From: Mycobacterium sp. ST-F2
GTDB lineage: Bacteria; Actinomycetota; Actinomycetes; Mycobacteriales; Mycobacteriaceae
Direction of reading: 5' to 3'
Assembly (NCBI RefSeq): GCF_001905655.1
Contig: NZ_JMHT01000046.1
Coordinates: 1 to 64,000 of the forward strand
DNA: 64,000 bases
Shown here: positions 59,125 through 64,000 of the stretch, one piece after another
Layout: each line of letters begins with the position of its first letter
Position numbering within the stretch: the stretch's first letter is position 1
Notes under the pieces: generated by a model
Seen by the model: the letters and a program-made list of their open reading frames with translations, nothing else
Database searches by the model: none
Told to the model about the DNA's origin: nothing
Program-made: the position numbers and the translations under genes

Positions 59125-60680
59125 ACGACTGCAGCGGGCGGCCGGCGGATTGGGTCAACCCCCTGCGGGACAAGCGCGACAAGCGCATGCCCCGCATCGC
59201 CGGCCCGTGCGCGGTGGTGATCTTCGGCGTCACAGGAGATCTCGCCCGCAAGAAGCTGATGCCGGCGATCTACGACCTCGCCAACCGGGGGCTGCTGCCG
59301 CCGACGTTCTCGTTGATCGGTTTCGCCCGGCGCGACTGGGATCACGAGGACTTCGGTCAGGTGGTCCATGACGCTGTGCAGCAGCACGCCCGCACGCCGT
59401 TCCGCCAGGAGGTGTGGGACCGCCTCGCCGAGGGATTCCGCTTCGTCCAGGGCACGTTCGACGACGACGAGGCGTTCGCGCGGCTCGCCGACACGCTGCG
59501 CAAACTCGACGAGGAACGCGGCACCGGCGGCAATCACGCGTTCTACCTGTCGATTCCGCCGAACGCGTTCCCGCAGGTGTGCGAGCAGCTCTCCAAGTCC
59601 GGCCTCGCCAACAAGCCCGACGGCTGCTGGTCCCGGGTCGTCATCGAGAAGCCGTTCGGCCACGATCTGGCGAGTGCCGAGGCGCTCAACGGTGTCGTCA
59701 ACAGCGTCTTCCCGGAGTCGTCGGTGTTCCGTATCGACCACTATCTGGGCAAGGAGACCGTCCAGAACATTCTGGCGCTGCGGTTCGCCAACGAACTGTT
59801 CGAGCCGGTGTGGAACTCGCACTATGTCGACAGCGTGCAGATCACCATGGCCGAGGACATCGGACTCGGTGGACGTGGTGGCTACTACGACGGTGTCGGG
59901 GCGGCGCGCGATGTCATCCAGAACCACCTGCTGCAACTGTTGGCGCTGACGGCGCTGGAAGAACCGGTGAACTTCTCCCCCGGTGAGCTGCAGGCCGAGA
60001 AGATCAAGGTGCTCTCGGCGACCCGGTTGGCAGAACCGTTGGACGAGACCACTTCTCGCGGCCAGTACGCCGCCGGCTGGCAGGGCGGCCAAGAGGTCGT
60101 CGGACTGCTGGATGAGGAAGGCTTCTCCAAGACCTCGACCACCGAGACCTTCGCAGCCATCACCGTGGAAGTGGACACCCGACGCTGGGCCGGCGTGCCG
60201 TTCTATCTGCGCACCGGAAAGCGCTTGGGCCGCAGGGTCACCGAGATCGCTCTGGTGTTCAAACGGGCACCCCACCTGCCGTTCGACGCCACCATGACCG
60301 ATGAGCTGGGTCAGAACGCACTGGTGATCCGGGTGCAACCGGACGAAGGCATCACGCTGCGGTTCGGCTCGAAGGTGCCGGGCCACCTCATGGAGGTCCG
60401 CGACGTCAGCATGGACTTCTCCTACGGGTCGGCGTTCGCCGAGGATTCCCCCGAGGCCTACGAGCGCTTGATCCTCGATGTCCTGCTCGGCGAGCCGTCA
60501 CTGTTCCCGGTGAACGCGGAAGTCGAATTGTCTTGGAAGATATTGGATCCCGCGCTGGAACACTGGGCCGCGCAGGATGCGGCCGGCGGGCGACCCGAGG
60601 CCTACGAGTCTGGCACGTGGGGTCCGGAGTCGGCGTTCGAGATGCTGCGGCGGTCTGGCCGTGAATGGAGGCGGCCGTGA
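59121..60680 (+). CDS. zwf: glucose-6-phosphate dehydrogenase
   Basis: A 519-residue G6PDH, first step of the oxidative pentose phosphate pathway. NADP loop VIFGVTGDLARKKLMPA; substrate/catalytic motif RIDHYLGKETVQN; C-terminal YLRTGKRLGRRVTEIALVFK. Begins in an ATGA overlap with tal. Corresponds to zwf2 of M. tuberculosis. Its stop overlaps opcA (GTGA). OpcA is needed for full activity in actinobacteria. Confidence 0.97.
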   Translation: MNDCSGRPADWVNPLRDKRDKRMPRIAGPCAVVIFGVTGDLARKKLMPAIYDLANRGLLPPTFSLIGFARRDWDHEDFGQVVHDAVQQHARTPFRQEVWDRLAEGFRFVQGTFDDDEAFARLADTLRKLDEERGTGGNHAFYLSIPPNAFPQVCEQLSKSGLANKPDGCWSRVVIEKPFGHDLASAEALNGVVNSVFPESSVFRIDHYLGKETVQNILALRFANELFEPVWNSHYVDSVQITMAEDIGLGGRGGYYDGVGAARDVIQNHLLQLLALTALEEPVNFSPGELQAEKIKVLSATRLAEPLDETTSRGQYAAGWQGGQEVVGLLDEEGFSKTSTTETFAAITVEVDTRRWAGVPFYLRTGKRLGRRVTEIALVFKRAPHLPFDATMTDELGQNALVIRVQPDEGITLRFGSKVPGHLMEVRDVSMDFSYGSAFAEDSPEAYERLILDVLLGEPSLFPVNAEVELSWKILDPALEHWAAQDAAGGRPEAYESGTWGPESAFEMLRRSGREWRRP

Positions 60681-61588
60681 TTCTCGATCTGCCCGACACC
60701 AACACCGGTGCCATCAACAAGAAGATCGTCGCGTTGCGCGAAGAGGGTGGCGCCATCACCCTCGGCCGAGTCCTGACTTTGGTGGTTGCGCCTACTTCCG
60801 AGATGCTCCTGGAGGAATCCATCGAGGCGGCCAACACCGCCAGCCGCGAGCACCCTTGTCGCGTCATCGTGGTGATCCCGGGCGACGTATCGGCGGCGGC
60901 ACCCCGACTCGACGCGCAGTTGCGGGTGGGCCGGGATGCGGGCGCCAATGAGGTTGTGGTGCTGCGACTCTCGGGTCCGTTGGCCGGCCATGCGAGCAGC
61001 GTCGTGACGCCGTTCCTGCTGCCCGACACTCCGGTGGTGACCTGGTGGCCCGATGCGGCACCGGCTGTTCCCGCGGCCGATCCGTTGGGCAAGCTGGCTG
61101 TCCGGCGCATCACCGACGCAACCAACGGCGCCGATCCCCTGGCCTCCATCAAGGGTCGACTGGCCGGATACACCTCCGGCGATACCGACCTGTCGTGGAG
61201 CCGCGTCACCTACTGGCGGGCCCTGCTCGCGTCCGCGGTCGATCAGGCGCCATACGAGCCGATCACGTCGGCGCTGGTGTCGGGCCTGAAAGACGAACCC
61301 GCACTGGACATTCTGGCGGGCTGGCTGGCCAGTTGCATCGACGGCCCGGTGCAGCGCGCGGTCGGCGATCTCAAGGTGGAGCTGGTCCGGCCCAGCGAGA
61401 CCATCTCGCTGAGTCGTCCGCAGGCCGGGGTCACCGCTGAGCTGAAGCGCACCGGCCGCCCCAACGCTCGAATTCCCCTGGCACGCCGAGAAGCTCGCGA
61501 TTGCCTCGCCGAAGAGATGCGGCGGCTCGACGCCGACGAAATCTACCACCGCGCCCTGCAGGGCCTGGACAAGGTCATCTATGTCTGA
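60677..61588 (+). CDS. opcA: glucose-6-phosphate dehydrogenase assembly protein OpcA
   Basis: A 303-residue OpcA protein, an assembly/redox-sensitive allosteric factor for G6PDH. N-terminus MILDLPDTNTGAINKKIVALREEGGAITLGRVLTLVV is typical; later PFLLPDTPVVTWWPDAAPAVPAADPLG. GTG 60677 is used because GGAGG lies 5 nt upstream and it gives the MILDLPDT N-terminus of the family; an ATG 12 nt earlier lacks a site. Overlaps zwf (GTGA) and pgl (8 bp). Confidence 0.96.
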   Translation: MILDLPDTNTGAINKKIVALREEGGAITLGRVLTLVVAPTSEMLLEESIEAANTASREHPCRVIVVIPGDVSAAAPRLDAQLRVGRDAGANEVVVLRLSGPLAGHASSVVTPFLLPDTPVVTWWPDAAPAVPAADPLGKLAVRRITDATNGADPLASIKGRLAGYTSGDTDLSWSRVTYWRALLASAVDQAPYEPITSALVSGLKDEPALDILAGWLASCIDGPVQRAVGDLKVELVRPSETISLSRPQAGVTAELKRTGRPNARIPLARREARDCLAEEMRRLDADEIYHRALQGLDKVIYV

Positions 61589-62315
61589 ACAGATCATCGA
61601 GAAGTACCCCGACGCTGATGCTTTGGTGACCGCCGTGGGTGACCGTCTCGTTGCGGCCATCAACGGCGCGATCGAGGCTCGCGGCGTGGCGTACATCGTC
61701 CTCACCGGCGGGGGTACCGGCATCAAGTTGCTCAAGCACGTCGGCGGGCATCCGATCGACTGGACCAAGGTGCACCTGTTCTGGGGCGACGACCGCTACG
61801 TCCCGGCCGACGATGCCGACCGCAACATCAAGCAGGCTCGCGAAGCGCTGCTGAATTCCGTTGCCATACCAGCCGACAACGTCCACGCCATGGCCGCGAG
61901 CGACAGCGATTTCGGTGACGACATCGATGCGGCAGCCGCGGCCTACGAGCGCGAGTTGGCTGCAGTTGCCGGAAACGGTGCGCCCACACCGGAATTCGAC
62001 GTGCATCTGATGGGCATGGGCGGCGAGGGTCATGTCAACTCACTGTTCCCGCACACTGACGCCGTCCGCGAGACCGAGCGGTTCGTCGTCGCTGTCACCG
62101 ACTCCCCCAAGCCGCCGCCGCGACGGATCACGCTGACACTGCCCGCAGTCCGTCGCTCCCGTCAGGTCTGGCTGGTGGTTGCCGGCGCCGAGAAGGCGGA
62201 TGCGGTGGCGGCCGCCGTCGGTGGCGCTGCGGCCGTTGATATTCCAGCAGCCGGCGCGATCGGCACCGAGGCGACGGTCTGGTTGCTCGACGCGGCGGCA
62301 GCGGCGAAGCTGTAG
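61581..62315 (+). CDS. pgl: 6-phosphogluconolactonase
   Basis: A 244-residue lactonase (DevB/SOL family) hydrolysing 6-phosphogluconolactone. Motifs: VLTGGGTGIKLLKHV, VHLFWGDDRYVPADDADRN, and DVHLMGMGGEGHVNSLFPHTD. Starts within the opcA end (8 bp overlap). Last enzyme of the operon. Confidence 0.96.
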   Translation: MSEQIIEKYPDADALVTAVGDRLVAAINGAIEARGVAYIVLTGGGTGIKLLKHVGGHPIDWTKVHLFWGDDRYVPADDADRNIKQAREALLNSVAIPADNVHAMAASDSDFGDDIDAAAAAYERELAAVAGNGAPTPEFDVHLMGMGGEGHVNSLFPHTDAVRETERFVVAVTDSPKPPPRRITLTLPAVRRSRQVWLVVAGAEKADAVAAAVGGAAAVDIPAAGAIGTEATVWLLDAAAAAKL

Positions 62316-62317
62316 GC

Positions 62318-62683
62318 ATGGTCGACAAAGGCGATGGACGGACCCGTCCGGTTGGTGGCCGTATCCGGACGCTCACTCAGGCGGCGCTGAACGCCGACGT
62401 GACGGTCTCCCAGGTCGATGCGCTGTTGGTCGATATGGAAGGCACGCTGGCCACACTCAGCACGCTGACCGACAACCTCGACACCACGATGTCGCGGTTC
62501 AACGAGACCATCACTCAGATCGACGAACTCGCGCCGCGCATTTTCGGCGTGGTCGACCGGATGGAGGCGATCGTGACGCGTGTCGAAGCGATCGTCGGCG
62601 TCGCGGAGACGGTGCTGTCGCCCATCACGGTCACCGAGAGTGCGGTGCGTGGCGTGTTCAACGTGCTCCGCAGCCGCACCTGA
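62318..62683 (+). CDS. coiled-coil protein of unknown function (Rv1444c-like)
   Basis: A 121-residue protein made almost wholly of heptad-like helix (VDALLVDMEGTLATLSTLTDNLDTTMSRFNETITQIDELAPRIFGVVDRMEAIVTRVEAIVG). Short basic N-terminus (MVDKGDGRTRPVGGRIRTL). It starts 2 bp after pgl and matches the conserved small gene after pgl in mycobacteria. A structural or membrane-associated role is possible; no evidence for more. Converges with a secreted protein (3-bp gap). Confidence 0.8.
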   Translation: MVDKGDGRTRPVGGRIRTLTQAALNADVTVSQVDALLVDMEGTLATLSTLTDNLDTTMSRFNETITQIDELAPRIFGVVDRMEAIVTRVEAIVGVAETVLSPITVTESAVRGVFNVLRSRT

Positions 62684-62686
62684 CGT

Positions 62687-63106
62687 TCAGCCGACCTGAA
62701 CCAGCCGAAACGGCTCTTGCGTGACCGTGCCGCCCGGGCAGCCGTAGTTCGAATCATTCGTGATGACCCCGTCGAGCGTCACCGGATCGATCGACATCAA
62801 GATGTACGCCGGCTCATAACGACCGTCCGCACAGATGGCTCCGTCGGGCTTCGTAATCGCGAAATCCCAGCGGCCATCGACTAATTTGGCGACGCTCCGC
62901 CAGCCCTTGATGCTGGCGATGTCGGCGGTACACCCTGCCGGGCGGCACTGGGACGTGATCGTCCAGGTAATGCCCGGGTCTCCCTCGGCCCCGGAGAAGA
63001 TTCCGTTCAGCAGCGGCGGCTCGGCGTGCGCACTCGCGGCGAACCCCAACGCCACAATCGTCGGTGCCGCGATGGCAGCAGTCCATGCCCTACGTGAAAT
63101 GGTCAC
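62687..63106 (-). CDS. small secreted protein (139 aa)
   Basis: A 139-residue exported protein. A Sec signal peptide (RRAWTAAIAAPTIVALGFAASAHAEPP) precedes a beta-rich domain with four cysteines (QCRPAGCTAD, ICADGRY, YGCPGGT) and the pattern WTITSQCRP...GRWDFAITKPDGAICADGR, as in many short mycobacterial secreted proteins. GTG 63106, AAGGA upstream. Function unknown. Confidence 0.85.
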   Translation of the reverse strand: MTISRRAWTAAIAAPTIVALGFAASAHAEPPLLNGIFSGAEGDPGITWTITSQCRPAGCTADIASIKGWRSVAKLVDGRWDFAITKPDGAICADGRYEPAYILMSIDPVTLDGVITNDSNYGCPGGTVTQEPFRLVQVG

Positions 63107-63377
63107 CTTGGTTCCTTGCTGCGCCCGGGTGGCTGTCGATTCAGCAACCTAACAGGTGTTTCGCGGCAAATTGACTGTCGCGCAGAACCATCACCCCGTC
63201 GTGGCCAATACCTCGCCAATTCGACATCTGCCTGCGATCTTCATCGCGCAACACGGGGGTGGATTCACCAACCGGATATCCCTCGGCGGAGTCCGTTCGA
63301 AAAACTTTGGTCGCGTTGGTTTCTCTGGTCACGGTAGGTACCTGGCGTCACAGTCCGCGACCGATTCTGTCGGTGGT
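63107..63377. other. intergenic region without recognised gene
   Basis: Between the secreted protein and the 13E12-type gene. It contains short frames on both strands (for example 63141-63332 minus, 63 codons) with no start signal or recognisable sequence. It may be remnant DNA. The far end holds the promoter of the next gene. Confidence 0.4.
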
Positions 63378-63393
63378 TCGTACTAGTGTTCGA
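63378..63393 (+). promoter_or_regulatory. LexA (SOS) box over the promoter of the DUF222 gene
   Basis: TCGTAC-TAGT-GTTCGA matches the mycobacterial SOS box TCGAAC-N4-GTTCGA at 11 of 12 positions. TAGTGT (63384-63389) inside it is a -10 hexamer ending 6 nt before the ATG, so LexA would occlude a leaderless promoter. Confidence 0.7.
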
Positions 63394-63395
63394 AT

Positions 63396-64000
63396 ATGGA
63401 CATTGCCAGCACGCTCACCGTCGACGAGGCCTACACCGGCCTCGGCACGGCGCTGGCCCGGGTGGCGTCCCTGGACTACAGCACCCTGTCGGTGCCGGAG
63501 CTGCTGGCGCTGCAATCGGAGCGGGAACGGTTGGCCTGCGCCGCCGCGGCGGTCGATCACCACATCCAGGCCGCTCTGGCGGCCCAGACCACGGCCAAAG
63601 ACATCGGGGCGAAAAACTGGGCCGACGCGCTGCGCTTCCGGGACCGGCTCAGCAGCGACGAGGCCCGGCGCCGGGTCCGGCACGCCGAACTGCTGGGGCC
63701 CCGCATGTCCCTGACCGGGGAGGTGTTGCCGCCGCTGCGCCCGCATGTCGCCGCCGCCGTCGCCGAGGGGGCGATCAACGGTGATCATGTTGATGTCATC
63801 GAATCGTTTTTCGCGAAACTGCCCACCTGGGTCGACCTGTCCAGAGTCGATGAGGCTGAATCCGCGTTGGTGGCCGCGGCCCGCAATCTCACCCCTGAAT
63901 CGCTGCGATCGGTGGTCCGGCGCAAGCTCTACGAGTTGGATCAGGACGGCCCCGAACCCGATGACCGCGACCCCGACCCGTACCGGGACCGGGCATTGGT
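63396..64000 (+). CDS. 13E12/DUF222-type protein, 5' part
   Basis: The first 201 residues of a DUF222 protein; it continues beyond the window. Pattern: LACAAAAVDHHIQAALAAQTTAKDIGAKNWADALRFRDRLSSDEARRRVRHAELLGPR, LRPHVAAAVAEGAINGDHVDVIESFFAKLPTWVDL, and LTPESLRSVVRRKLYELDQDGPEPDD, as in REP13E12 family proteins, which usually end in an HNH nuclease domain. Their cellular role is unclear. These genes are repeated in mycobacterial genomes and one kind is a phage integration site. A LexA box overlaps its promoter. Confidence 0.85.
   Translation, partial: MDIASTLTVDEAYTGLGTALARVASLDYSTLSVPELLALQSERERLACAAAAVDHHIQAALAAQTTAKDIGAKNWADALRFRDRLSSDEARRRVRHAELLGPRMSLTGEVLPPLRPHVAAAVAEGAINGDHVDVIESFFAKLPTWVDLSRVDEAESALVAAARNLTPESLRSVVRRKLYELDQDGPEPDDRDPDPYRDRAL

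Noticed and set aside
63141..63332. A 63-codon minus-strand frame in the last intergenic region
   Set aside because: No start signal or recognisable family; kept only as a remark.

Overview
The window is about 64 kb of high-GC actinobacterial chromosome. It comes from a mycobacterium, most likely a fast-growing Mycolicibacterium. The backbone matches, in inverted orientation, the Mycobacterium tuberculosis block that runs from pgl/opcA/zwf2/tal/tkt (Rv1445c-Rv1449c) through the suf operon, aconitase, ripA/ripB, moxR1, fabG1-inhA-hemH and the SPFH/NfeD pair to mutA-mutB-meaB (Rv1492-Rv1496). These parallels come from remembered gene order and protein families, not from a search. I saw no IS element, prophage, tRNA, rRNA or CRISPR array.

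Layout. 1-3.8 kb: accessory genes, namely a secreted protein with a coupled small membrane protein, then a SnoaL-like protein and a metal-dependent amidohydrolase divergent from a TetR regulator. 3.9-9.0 kb: methylmalonyl-CoA mutase operon (mutA-mutB-meaB). 9.2-12.9 kb: membrane-biology genes (TVP38, DoxX-like, SPFH, NfeD) and an Rv1486c-like gene. 12.9-15.6 kb: fabG1-inhA-hemH, linking mycolic-acid synthesis (FAS-II) and heme. 15.7-21.0 kb: moxR1-DUF58 and the cell-wall hydrolases ripA-ripB with an Rv1476-like membrane protein. 21.1-24.6 kb: aconitase and its TetR regulator. 24.7-31.9 kb: an accessory catabolic cluster that fits an L-arginine 2-monooxygenase pathway. 32-38.2 kb: ABC-F protein, enoyl-CoA hydratase, thioredoxin, old-yellow-enzyme homologue and unknowns. 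38.2-44.5 kb: sufR-B-D-C-S-U-T for Fe-S assembly, with an intein-free SufB. 44.6-50.2 kb: mptB, an ABC exporter, an accessory PhlG-like hydrolase/TetR pair, and ctaA. 50.2-51.8 kb: Uma2-like gene and a Phd/PIN toxin-antitoxin pair. 51.8-55.7 kb: ATP-grasp protein, quinone oxidoreductase, DUF1254-like protein, ctaB. 55.9-62.7 kb: tkt-tal-zwf-opcA-pgl (pentose phosphate pathway) and a coiled-coil protein. 62.7-64 kb: a secreted protein and the start of a 13E12-type (DUF222) gene with a LexA box.

How it works together. Most genes are housekeeping: central carbon metabolism (pentose phosphate, aconitase, propionate/methylmalonyl), Fe-S and heme supply, heme O/A synthesis (ctaB, ctaA) and envelope construction (inhA, fabG1, mptB, ripA/B). 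The accessory genes sit as small islands between them and usually carry their own regulator with visible palindromic operators. The most interesting island is 24.65-31.85 kb. There a putative L-amino-acid (arginine) 2-monooxygenase, a nitrilase-type amidase, a guanidinobutyrase-type ureohydrolase, two permeases and an XRE-cupin regulator are linked by a repeated 12-bp sequence in front of two divergently placed transcription units.

Expression signals. Many genes appear leaderless: a TANNNT -10 hexamer lies 6-9 nt before the start codon and there is no Shine-Dalgarno. Many convergent genes end within 0-11 bp of each other. Operon genes are commonly joined by ATGA/GTGA overlaps.
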